Below the pieces are notes generated by a model. That model was not told the DNA's origin. It saw nothing but the letters and a program-made list of their open reading frames with translations, and made no database searches. Made by a program: the position numbers and the translations under genes. 40,944 nt of DNA from Chrysophaeum taylorii (lineage: Eukaryota > Sar > Pelagophyceae > Pelagomonadales > Pelagomonadaceae): assembly GCA_029834535.1 (NCBI GenBank), contig JAQMWT010000633.1:1-40944 (forward strand), given 5' to 3'. Positions 18,845 to 26,988 of the stretch are shown one piece after another; the first letter of the stretch is position 1; every line of letters starts with the position of its first letter.

Positions 18845-19207
18845 TAACTAACTAACTAACTTCAGACCTCTCCCGAGCATGGGAGCCAGGCCGGACCGAC
18901 AGGAGCCAGTCCGGAATCACGGGCCTGTAGACGAGGGGCGCCGAAAGGTGGGTCGGCGGAGAGTGATCATCAAGCTTGTCGCCATGCGACGAGGAGACCG
19001 CGATGTGACTGACAACCAACTCGTCGATAACCTTCCGTCTGCGCCCCCCGGCCATACCCCGTCCCACTGCGAACGTTCCGGCTGCCAACCGGCCCGCCCG
19101 GGAGGCGAATAGGTGCCAACCTGCGCCGGGAGGGCGGATGCCCTCGCAAGGCTCAGGATTCATGAGGCACCGTCCTCCATCGCAACCACGCGGTCGGCGA
19201 TCAGGGT
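18845..19207 (-). mobile_element. 363-bp SINE/LINE-like insertion inside the retroelement
   Basis: A GC-rich block foreign to the surrounding element, flanked by the 10-bp direct repeat AATTGGATAC (18835-18844 and 19208-19217). On the minus strand it ends in (GTTA)4, a short tandem tail as found at the 3' end of several non-LTR families. The minus-strand frame of the host element continues in phase across the site if the insert and one target copy are ignored, so it interrupted an existing frame. No tRNA-type A/B boxes are clear, so a 5'-truncated LINE tail is as likely as a SINE. Confidence 0.8.
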
Positions 19208-19239
19208 AATTGGATACATAGGATTTCTTAGTCACGGCA

Positions 19240-20859
19240 GCAGTATGTTGGAAGGTAGGGTCCAACATAAGGGATTTAATATCGGCAACGAGGAGCGAGA
19301 GGTGCTTGTACAGAGTACTGTACGTGCCGGCAGGCAGAGCATTGCTGAGCATGTCACAGCAAAGGTCATGGCGCAGAGACAGGAGGAAGGATTCCTGTTG
19401 TTTGGTGTGGTTGTTCGCACGAATCAACTCCGGTCGAGTGGGGTAGCGTAATTTCCCGATGCGGGGGTCGAGTAAGATTATATTGGCGTACCCTCGGACG
19501 GTGGGCAATGGAGCATGCACGGAGTGGATTTTAGAGCCGAGTTTGCGGTCACTTCCACGAAGGTATCCTATATAGCGACTATCAGATAAGTGGTGGTCTT
19601 CCAGAGCAAAATGAGAGTCCTTGTAGTCGAAAGAGTTGGCGGTGGCCTTGTAGGTAAGGCAGCAGGCATCACAAGAGAGCATATGGACAAGAGCTTTTGT
19701 ATGGCGGTGCCATAGGTGGCAGCGGAACCAACTTGGGGAAGTGCTTGGACTATCCACAAGTAACCCATGAACGGCTCCAAATATATGGACCTGTCGCGGT
19801 CGCGGGGAATGTCGGAAGCAGTGAACGTGTACGTGCATCCAAACGCGTCAATAGAAGCATGATATTTGGTGGTGGCGTTCTCTATGGTGAGGTTGCCGTC
19901 AGAGTGGTGGCCACCAGGTTGCATTGGGTAGTGGCTCCATAGAGGAGCGTTTAAAGCACAGCTGATGATAAGTACACTCGGATTGAACAGAGTGAGTACG
20001 TTGCTCGTGAGCCTGTTGTGAGTGAAGGCGAAGCAGTAACATATTGAGGGATTCAAGGTCAGCCATAGTAAGCTGAACAGAACCTGTGCGAGAGTAAGGT
20101 GCAAACGTTTTAGGAACGGGGATATATGGAGGATCGGAGAACACCCGGATCCAGTCTTTGGATACGTGTTTAGGTAGCCAAAGGCGCTTGGAAATAGCTT
20201 GTAGATCATCCACAATCTTTAGGAAATGGATGGAGGATTGGCCACGACAATATTTTAATTAGTCCAGTAGAATACCTGCGTGCGATGCATATCCATCTTT
20301 CTCTAGATTAGTAGTCGCCACGGAGGTAGGTCGGGAGCCTATCAACAACATCGACACAGTAATCAAGCGTTGCATGGATAAGATTGGCCACTGTGATGTG
20401 GTCTTGATGACAGTACTTATGTGGAGGCGTCATCTCCGCCAGTAGTACCAAGGGCTGGAGTAACTTGATGACAGACAACATGCTGTCGAAAAGAGAATCG
20501 TCCAGCAGGCTGTGTAAGTCTTCTGTCTTATGCTGTTTTAGTAAATTCCTGTTTGTGCAAGGAGGGGTGATCTCAATTATATCACAATAGAATGTGCGCC
20601 TTTCCTCTGGTGAGATTAGGTGAAGATGGTTAATAAAGGCGGGGAGAGATTCAAATAATAATACAGTAGGGAAACGGTGGCGTAACATACGAACAAGCGT
20701 ATCATCAGACTCAACAACAACTTTTACATTGATATTTAAGCCTAAGTCACTAGTGGCTTGAGACAGGAACGCCGGAGTTGACAAACCAGAACAAAGTAAC
20801 ATGACAGAAGGTTTGCGGAGATTGGACTCTTGTGAGAGAAACACTGGGCGTGAAAGTAG
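19240..20859 (-). pseudogene. C5-cytosine DNA methyltransferase domain
   Basis: Conserved motifs appear in order on the minus strand. Motif I-like VMLLCSGLSTPAF (about 20800-20770), II-like VVVESDD, IV DIIEITPPCT with the catalytic Cys codon at 20557-20559, VI-like LVLLAEMTPP (about 20415-20445). VIII follows: a TAA at 20308-20310 is directly followed by SRERWICIA, the QxRxRxxxIG signature with a stop at its Gln. Then a TRD-like region in shifted frames. Finally PLPTVRGYANIILLDPRIGK, LRYPTRPELIRA (IX) and DMLSNALPAGTYSTLYKHL (X, usual form Q-x-G-N-A-x-P). It lies in the same frame as the protease, separated by one TGA (20860-20862). Spacing fits a full-size DNMT; it is now inactive. Confidence 0.85.
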
Positions 20860-22174
20860 TCAAGTTAATGGCTGCGTATTTTGCTGAACAAACTTGTTCT
20901 GTTTCCGAAGATTGAGAACCAAAGGGCGAATCCACGGGCGATCTGGTAAAACTCTTTGGAGTAGATAGTTGTAGTATGCCAGTAGATCCCTGTTTTCATG
21001 GTATCGCTTGAGGGGAAATGCGAGGGAACGAAGTTCGAGTTGCTTGTCGCGAGCGATGTTGTAAGTGAGACAAGGGAGAGCAGGTAAATTAGCTGCTATG
21101 TAGTGTATGGGGATACGTACATCTTTGTCTATGCGGCTCGTGACAGCGCTGAGCTTTGGCTCAGCTCGATCATTGAACACAGTGGTCAGGTTCGTCTGGT
21201 TCCACTCGAGCATGCTCAGAATAGCGAGATGTCGGTCATGCACTGGTTGAAGACATAAAGCGAATCTTAACATAGCCAACTTTTGGATGATCTGTTAGGG
21301 GAACAACAATGTTACGTGTTAACATCATGTGTGAGGCACGTTGTTGTCCTGTAGCCGTTTGAATAACAATCGGCGCATATTTGGAGTCCAGTGGAATTAT
21401 ATGATTGGGTATTGCAAAATCGTAAGTGGACATCAATGAGATGGTAGCACAAGAGTCAAAATATAGAAAAGAACAATGTGGAGGGACACTGTTTACCTTC
21501 ATGTAGTTGGTGAGGAAGGCGTTTTCCGAATGTGGGCAAGTAGTGGAGAGGCTGGCTGTGAAGAAGTTCTCCAGCAATAACAGATTCGTTGGAATAATAA
21601 TCGGTTGAACCGGTGGTGATGGTTCGTCAGCCTCATCAGCCATGCCGTGCTTTTCATCAAATGACGATAGCGAAGTATGATCGGCATCCCTTTTGGTTTC
21701 GGCTTGTGATGTTAGGTTGAGGGCAGATTGGACCTGTGAAGATAGCGAGGACAATAACGCAGGTGGTAAAGCCGAGATGGCGGAAGCGGTAAAGAGGTTC
21801 GGCACGATGTTGGAAGGATTACCCTGTGTGTTTGTAGTAGGAGGAGTTGCCTTTGGGGTGGGAGCAGTAACAACAGTATGGTGTTGTGGCTCCACGTAGT
21901 TTAACGACTTTTCGGTCGAGGATAGATGAACGTCTACATCATAAATGATGTCTTCTGCAAACATGAGCTGTTCGTTTAGACGAAGTAAACTACTGTTGTC
22001 CTCAGTAGATGTCGTTGACAGAATGTCAGCTGATTGTAATAGAGTCTCAAATAACTTGTTGATATTCTGTTGTAGCTGAGCCGTGGTATCATTATCTGTC
22101 AAATGCATCGTAAGTTCACTACACTGTTCTCGCAGGGTGTTTAAGGTGTGATTTGTTCGATCTAATAATTTCAT
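20860..22174 (-). pseudogene. Gag-pol linker and retropepsin
   Basis: The 312-aa frame from 22174 begins with a coiled coil, then the repeated peptide TEKSLNY (about residues 87-93), a Pro/Thr/Ser-rich spacer, and a retropepsin-like domain: FLYFDSCATISLMS is the catalytic D-S/T-G region in altered form (Asp codon near 21455-21457), followed by QTATGQQRASHMMLTRNIVV. A frameshift near 21250 moves the frame to RFALCLQPVHDRHLAILSML, the expected closing part (..dLLLG...L). This second frame runs to a TGA at 20860-20862 and continues in phase into the methyltransferase. Confidence 0.75.
21898..21917 (-). other. Repeated LNY motif, copy 5
   Basis: AGTTTAACGACTTTTCGGTC on the plus strand. In frame on the minus strand it gives T-E-K-S-L-N-Y, between the Gag-like coiled coil and the protease. 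Confidence 0.8.
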
Positions 22175-22207
22175 GTTAGACCGAGAGGACCTGTCAAAAA
22201 TGCGGGT

Positions 22208-23580
22208 TTAAATTGGACGGTCATGGGACTGTCCAGCAGTTTTCTTGGTGACGTAGGAATCACCAGAACGATAATACGATAAATCGTTGCGAGAGAAAGG
22301 CTGGCGAGCATCATTAGAGTTACGCAAGCGTCTAGCATTAAACGCGGAAGATGTACCAGGTTGAGACGAAGAATGGATGAAGGCGAGTGTGTTAGCAGTT
22401 TGAGTCAGACTTTTGTCTGCTGAATCCAGAGTATTTGTAAGTAGTAACTTTGGCTTTGGTTGAGATGATAAACCTTCGACGTAGGGTTGCCAAGAAACGG
22501 GGCGTTCTAAGCGTCTTTTGTTCGACCCATCTGATACTACATTGTATAGGTCTAATGCGTATTCTAAAATGTAGCTAGGGTTGGTAGGGTGACACAATCG
22601 TTCAGCTTCTGGCACAGGCCGAGATGAAGATCGGGTTTCATACATATAACACCAATCTACCCAACCACGATCGTAACGATTGTTGCTGGTATTATCGGCA
22701 TAATCCTGATGTATCTCTTCATAGATTTTTCTACAAAGAGTGCCAAAGTCGAATTGAAGGTCAGTCTCTTCCTGGTTAAGTTGGTAAGAGATTTGTCTGA
22801 ATGCTAGGGCAGCTTCGATAAATACATGGACATACCAGTTAGGATTATAAACAACAGAGTTATAAAAAAATTGCTGTTTCAAATAAGACACATCAGTAGT
22901 CGTAACAGACTCGTAGTGACTAAAGGCGATGAGCATAATAAATAGCTCGAGAGCCTTGTTGGGCAAATAACTTTTGTTGTATATACCTCATTGATGGTGG
23001 GCCAGGCCGCAAGTGCTGTGGTTTTCCAACACTTTCAAGATTGAAGTAAGTATGCAAGGATGTAGCATACGTGTTCTGATAAGTGTGCCAGTCAGCAGCA
23101 GTTAACGAAAACATAGTAACAGGGGCACGAACACGGGTGTCGAAAGCTAGTGCCTTCGGGTGCGAGCGATTTAAGATTCGTTCCTCTTCTAAGAAACGGG
23201 CGTTGATTTCAGGACGTAATGCCTCGACTTACTTCATAGTCGTAACAGACAGTAGCTAGCTGAGCTACTTCTGCATCAGGTAAGTGGGGGAAAGCTTCGT
23301 TGGTGAAATGCCATTCCTGATACTCAGGGGGCAATTCATCACCAGCTAAACGGAGATAATCAGCAGCCCTATCGGTCTTCCATTAATAATTAAACGCGAT
23401 CGAGAATTTGATTCCGTTTGATCATCTCGGAGTCCTTGCATGACCGAGTATATGCTTCGTACGAGAGTCGTACTCGAGGAAAGCATCGGCATGACACTGG
23501 GCCGTAACAATTGCTTAATAATGTGCTTGATTGTTTGCAAGGATACCTTGCGAGTCCAGGAACTCGAAGACCTGCCTCCC
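22208..23580 (-). pseudogene. Gag remnant
   Basis: Minus-strand frames from about 23580: VFEFLDSQGILANNQAHY, a stop, then DAFLEYDSRTKHILGHARTP, LRLAGDELPPEYQEWHFTNE, TMFSLTAADWHTYQNTYATS and an intact 252-aa frame (22966 to 22208) rich in Tyr, Asn and Gln, ending in an Arg/Ser/Asn tail. No CCHC knuckle is seen. The last frame ends with a TAA at 22208-22210 and continues in phase for 11 codons to the next ATG, so Gag and Pol share a frame. No enzyme similarity; the call rests on position and composition. Confidence 0.6.
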
Positions 23581-23595
23581 CTTTTTTTTTTTTTG
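23581..23595. repeat. T14 run at the retroelement edge
   Basis: A T homopolymer at 23582-23595. It marks the point where recognisable Gag coding stops, 46 bases before the ATG of the SLC25 gene. Confidence 0.7.
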
Positions 23596-23640
23596 TCTAA
23601 ATATATGGTTAAACCCCCCTTTCAAAAAAACAACGGAAGG

Positions 23641-24534
23641 ATGATGGCTCATCACGAGCTGTCCGACGCGACGATAACGAGCATATCAGGAACCGTGGCT
23701 GGACTGATGGCGACGTTCGCAAAGCAGCCGATTCAGCGCGTCAAGTGGATTCGGCAGACCTCGCCCGTCGAGCAGCCGTACAGCGTCATATTTCGCGAAA
23801 CCCTTCAGAGGTATGGGTGGCGGGGTTTTTTTGGTGGATCCCTCGCCGCGATTTGCCGAAACGTGCCGCACTCGGTGATCGTGTACTCGCTGTACCCGCA
23901 CTGCGCCCAGCTCGCGCGCGAGGAGACCTTTGGGACGCGGTTCGCGGCCGGGTACGTCACGTTGATCCTGTCGACGATGGCGACTCATCCGCTCGACACG
24001 CTCCGCGTGCGACTGTCGGTTCATCCGGACACGATGATAAACTCGGCGACTCGCATCTACAAGACCGACGGGATACGCGGGTTTTACTCGGGATTTGCGG
24101 CCACCTTGATTGGAGCCGGGCCGAGAGGTGCGATCGGATTCGCTATTTTTGAGACGGGAAAGCCGATCGCCCACGACCTGCTTCCAGACCAGCCCGCGTT
24201 CGCCAAGTTTTTGTGCGGTTACCTCGCCGGCCTCGTGGCCGAGAGCCTCGTCTACCCCCTCGACACCGTCCGACGACGACAGCAGGCCCTCGGTCCCTCC
24301 CATCCGATCGGGCGGCTCTCGGCTTTGGTCGCCATCGTGCGCATCGCCCAGGCCGAGGGGGTGAGCGGCCTCTTCAAGGGTATTGCCCTCAACCTCGTCA
24401 AAAATCCCGCGGGAACGGCAGTTTCCTTTGCGGTCAACGACATCGTCAAGGAGGCCCTCGGCTACGAGGGAGGGCAGCACCAGCCGCCATCCCGCACCAC
24501 CACCACCACCACCAAACCTTCATTCTTTGGTTAG
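23641..24534 (+). CDS. Mitochondrial carrier family (SLC25) transporter
   Basis: 297 aa from the ATG at 23641; another in-frame ATG at 23605 would add 12 residues. Three tandem repeats of about 95 aa each carry the carrier signature: PIQRVKWIRQ (about 27-36), PLDTLRVRL (about 118-126) and PLDTVRRRQQ (about 207-216), each P-x-(D/Q)-x-x-(K/R), with following G-(F/I)-x-G segments (RGFFGGSLAA, RGFYSGFAAT, SGLFKGIALN). The first repeat has Gln in place of the acidic residue of the matrix salt-bridge network. Overall resemblance is to CoA/adenine-nucleotide type carriers, but the substrate is not certain. It would sit in the inner mitochondrial membrane. Its TAG stop overlaps the stop codon of the converging gene. 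Confidence 0.9.
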   Translation: MMAHHELSDATITSISGTVAGLMATFAKQPIQRVKWIRQTSPVEQPYSVIFRETLQRYGWRGFFGGSLAAICRNVPHSVIVYSLYPHCAQLAREETFGTRFAAGYVTLILSTMATHPLDTLRVRLSVHPDTMINSATRIYKTDGIRGFYSGFAATLIGAGPRGAIGFAIFETGKPIAHDLLPDQPAFAKFLCGYLAGLVAESLVYPLDTVRRRQQALGPSHPIGRLSALVAIVRIAQAEGVSGLFKGIALNLVKNPAGTAVSFAVNDIVKEALGYEGGQHQPPSRTTTTTTKPSFFG

Positions 24535-24856
24535 AGTAAACCGATGTCTTCGGCTGCCGACTCCGGGTCGCGGGAGGCGCGGCGGTCGAGCATCGTAGGT
24601 ATGAAACGGCCGCGGCCCTTGCAGTTTTCGCACACGTGGACGCCCCCCGTGCACATGTGGCACCCTTCCCCGAGGCAATACGCGCACATCAGGCTCCCCG
24701 TGCCCTCGCAGTAGGGGCACTCCTTGCTCTTGACAATCTTGATCTTCTTGAACTCGATCGCCACCATGGATCCCAGCACGCCCACGGTCCCGCCGGCGAC
24801 CGCGCTCGCGAGTTCGTCCGTGGTCTCGAACAGAGGTCGCCGCACCAGGACGCCCC

Positions 24857-24903
<47 letters not shown>

Positions 24904-24947
24904 CGTGGTGGCGTCAAACCGAGGGCCATCAACGCCAAGATCATCAT
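24531..24947 (-). CDS. ORANGE/BSD2-like zinc-finger protein, plastid-targeted
   Basis: 138 aa. A hydrophobic leader (MMILALMALGL) is followed by a tract of 14 His encoded by (CAT)n, a short hydrophobic segment (LASAVAGGTVGVLGSMVAI) and four CxxC-type zinc ligands: CPYCEGTGSLMCAYCLGEGC then CTGGVHVCENCKGRGRF. This is the DnaJ-type zinc finger of plastid proteins such as ORANGE and BSD2, which assist folding of phytoene synthase, Rubisco or photosystem subunits. There is no J domain. With a leader and one likely membrane helix, ORANGE-like is the better guess. The final TAA (24531-24533) overlaps the TAG of the SLC25 gene. Confidence 0.75.
24859..24900 (-). repeat. (CAT)14 repeat encoding His14
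   Basis: A perfect trinucleotide run read in frame on the minus strand as 14 histidines in the ORANGE-like protein. It sits between leader and folded part, where a length change would do little harm. Confidence 0.9.
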
Positions 24948-25038
24948 AATAATACTACTAACTAATAGCAGGGTTATTATTATTGTTGTTATTTAGTTGA
25001 AGAAGAAGGAAGTGAAGACTCAAGTGAGTTCGTGCCTA

Positions 25039-26226
25039 CTAGAGAAAGTCGGCGGAGAAGAGGAAGTGGAACCTGGTGACGAGGTCTGCGGGGTGGGCTT
25101 TAACGAGGGCGGCATAGTTGATTTCGAGTCTGAGGAGGGCCTGGGGGGCGAGGCAGACGCCGAGGCCGAAGGTCGCGCGGGGGTTTGCGATCGCTGTCCC
25201 GGGGTCGTCGGCGAGTCCACCGAGGGTAAGGAAGGCATGGCCCCGGAGGACGTCCTGGGATTTTGGGGCGAGGGGGAGCGAGAGCATCGCGAGGAGCGAG
25301 TAGGAGAGCGTGCCGCCATGGGCAGAGGCCTTCGAACGGGGCCCGACGCCAGCGCGATCAAAGCCGCGGAAAGAGGGGGCGCCGAGGTAGAAGCGATCGG
25401 GCCGAAAGTGGGCGCCCTCGTCGAAGAGGACGCCCCCGCGCACCCCGAAAGACAGGACCGCGGGCAAAATAGGGACGTGGCGCTGGAAGGCCGCCTCGAG
25501 CTTGACGAAGGACGCCCCCAGAAGCCCAGCGACCTCGACGCTGGCGTCGAAGAGCGAACCCCGGAGCGGAGCCGCGCGGGGCTCCCTCGTGTCCAGCCGC
25601 TTCGCGAACTTTGCCGACAGCTTGAGCGAGGTCTCGTCCTCGGACCGTTCGGCGAGCTCGAGGGTCAGGCCGTCGAGGGGTGTCGTGGCAACGACGCGGC
25701 AAGCGCGAGTCTTCACTTTCGAGGTCGCCGGAGCCCACGGCGCTGCCGCGTCGCCGTCCTGCAACTCGATCGCCGCGTCGACCGGTGTCCCTCCAATCCG
25801 TTGGCGCCGGACGCTCGCGAGCATGTCCTTCGAGGGCCGGGACCGGCTGAAGGCCACCCGACAGATCTCGGCGTGGCCTAAAATTCCTCTTAACCAACCG
25901 CTAGCCTCGAAAGAAACGTCATCCGACGTCGACGCCCCTATCTTCAGGGCGCCGACCTGCTTCTCCTTGATGGTCACCGCGATGCGCGCGCCGCCGCCGG
26001 CGTTCCGTCCGACCGACGCCTGAACATCCTCGAACACCTCGAAGGACCTCAGCGCCACCACGGCCTGCTCGAGCCGCGACACGATGTCCCCCAGCGTCTC
26101 CGCGCGCCGCACGAACCGCAGCTCGTCGTCGACGACGTACGGCAGCGTCCGCCAGAGACCGGTCACGTCGACGCTCACCACGCGCAAAGGCTCGGACAGG
26201 ACGGCCTCCGACAACAACAGCGACAT
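25039..26226 (-). CDS. SAM50/Omp85 family outer-membrane assembly protein
   Basis: 395 aa from the ATG at 26226 (MSLLLSEAVL); the frame is open further upstream but without coding character. Residues 20-100 look like one POTRA domain (VDVTGLWRTLPYVVDDEL ... VFEDVQASVG). The rest is a 16-strand beta-barrel type sequence ending in an aromatic beta-signal (VTRFHFLFSADFL). Near residue 300 RFYLGAPSFRGFDRAGVGPR is the Omp85 family motif (RF.LGG..slRGF...GiGP). One POTRA and this length fit SAM50/Tob55, which inserts beta-barrel proteins into the mitochondrial outer membrane. A plastid Oep80/Toc75 homologue would normally have more POTRAs. Confidence 0.88.
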   Translation of the reverse strand: MSLLLSEAVLSEPLRVVSVDVTGLWRTLPYVVDDELRFVRRAETLGDIVSRLEQAVVALRSFEVFEDVQASVGRNAGGGARIAVTIKEKQVGALKIGASTSDDVSFEASGWLRGILGHAEICRVAFSRSRPSKDMLASVRRQRIGGTPVDAAIELQDGDAAAPWAPATSKVKTRACRVVATTPLDGLTLELAERSEDETSLKLSAKFAKRLDTREPRAAPLRGSLFDASVEVAGLLGASFVKLEAAFQRHVPILPAVLSFGVRGGVLFDEGAHFRPDRFYLGAPSFRGFDRAGVGPRSKASAHGGTLSYSLLAMLSLPLAPKSQDVLRGHAFLTLGGLADDPGTAIANPRATFGLGVCLAPQALLRLEINYAALVKAHPADLVTRFHFLFSADFL

Positions 26227-26696
26227 GACGTCACTAGGGTTTTTTTTTGGGAATGGGGTGTTTTTTTGCAGACAGATAGATAGATGATGTCGCCGGATTT
26301 GCATTATGATACGCAAAACCGAACCCGCTCTAATCTTTGTTTGTTTGTTTCTTTGTTTGTTTGTTTGTTTGTTTGTTTGTTTGTTTGTTTGTTTGTTTGT
26401 TTGTTTGTTTGTTTGTTTGCGCTCTCACGCGTGCGCCGCGGCCGCCGACAATTGCGTGCGTGGTCGTCGATTGCCGCGCAGGATTAACAACAACTAACTT
26501 TTGGGACTACTACTACTGTGCTACGTGTCGTCGTCGTCGTCGTCGTCGTCGTTAACTTTTGGGACTACTTTCCCTCCTGAGAACTATTTAAAAAAGGAGC
26601 GTCCTCCGGCAGCCGTCGTCGTCTCTCACGGATACGACCGCCTATAGCGCTAGCGCACCTCAACACGCACGAGGATTGCGTATGAGCCTTGACTAC
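26227..26696. repeat. Intergenic with (GTTT)n and (TCG)n microsatellites
   Basis: About 26337-26420 is a long (TTTG)n array with one imperfection. 26527-26551 is (TCG)8 or so. TTAACTTTTGGGACTACT occurs twice (26496-26513, 26552-26569), flanking the triplet run. No gene is seen before the tRNA. Confidence 0.8.
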
Positions 26697-26776
26697 GTAG
26701 CGATGGCCGAGTGGTCTAAGGCGCCAGTTTTAGGCACTGGTCTTAATGGGCGTGGGTTCGAACCCCACTCGCTGCA
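26697..26776 (+). tRNA. tRNA-Leu (anticodon UAG)
   Basis: 80 nt that fold as a class II tRNA. Acceptor GTAGCGA pairs with TCGCTGC (one G-U), discriminator A. The D region is TGGCCGAGTGGTCTAAGGC, typical of tRNA-Leu. The anticodon stem CCAGT/ACTGG holds the loop TTTAGGC, giving anticodon UAG. A long variable arm and T arm GTGGG-TTCGAAC-CCCAC follow. No intron; CCA is not encoded. It reads CUA codons and is nuclear-type. Confidence 0.95.
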
Positions 26777-26988
26777 TGCATCCTAGTATTCAATCAGGTG
26801 GGGCTTTATCGTACTTTGGCGCTATTTTTGTGCCGCCGCGGGGACCCAGTCCTGTTTTAGACGTTATCCCCCTATTGGTACCGTCTTTTTTCCAAACACA
26901 GATACCGGAACATTAATAACGGATCTGTAGTCCCGTTAACTGGTGTTCCTGGTGTTCCGACCTCCCGTCTCGCGGTTGTTGTGCTCCT
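26777..26988. other. Short intergenic after tRNA-Leu
   Basis: No gene is seen. A T6 run near 26885 is too distant to be a certain pol III terminator. Nothing else is recognised. Confidence 0.3.

Larger units (their letters stand above)
12700..23580 (-). mobile_element. Copia-order retroelement carrying a DNA methyltransferase
   Basis: Reading on the minus strand from about 23580: Gag remnant, coiled linker, retropepsin, C5-cytosine DNA methyltransferase, integrase, RT, RNase H, and an extra ORF. Integrase before RT is the Ty1/Copia arrangement, and the RT block matches Copia RT. All parts are minus strand and AT-richer than the host genes on both sides. Five copies of one 20-nt motif lie between the domains (13996, 15306, 16566, 18724, 21898). 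The element is inactive: several stops, at least six frameshifts, an RNase H deletion and a nested insertion. The 5' end is cut within Gag next to the SLC25 gene and no LTR pair was found, so the limits are approximate. Confidence 0.85.

Noticed and set aside
18852..19207. C-terminal 118 residues of the frame ending at 18852
   Set aside because: This part is translation into the SINE/LINE-like insertion; only the portion before 19207 belongs to the methyltransferase end.
12700..23600. LTR pair for the large retroelement
   Set aside because: I compared 12700-13250 with 23100-23600 by eye and saw no direct repeat. The 5' end appears truncated inside Gag.
24997..25881. 294-codon plus-strand frame
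   Set aside because: Antisense shadow of SAM50; composition (Gly/Glu/Arg) mirrors the coding strand and there is no domain.
26790..26935. Possible small RNA gene downstream of tRNA-Leu
   Set aside because: No match to U6, 5S, SRP or other known RNAs and no clear promoter boxes.
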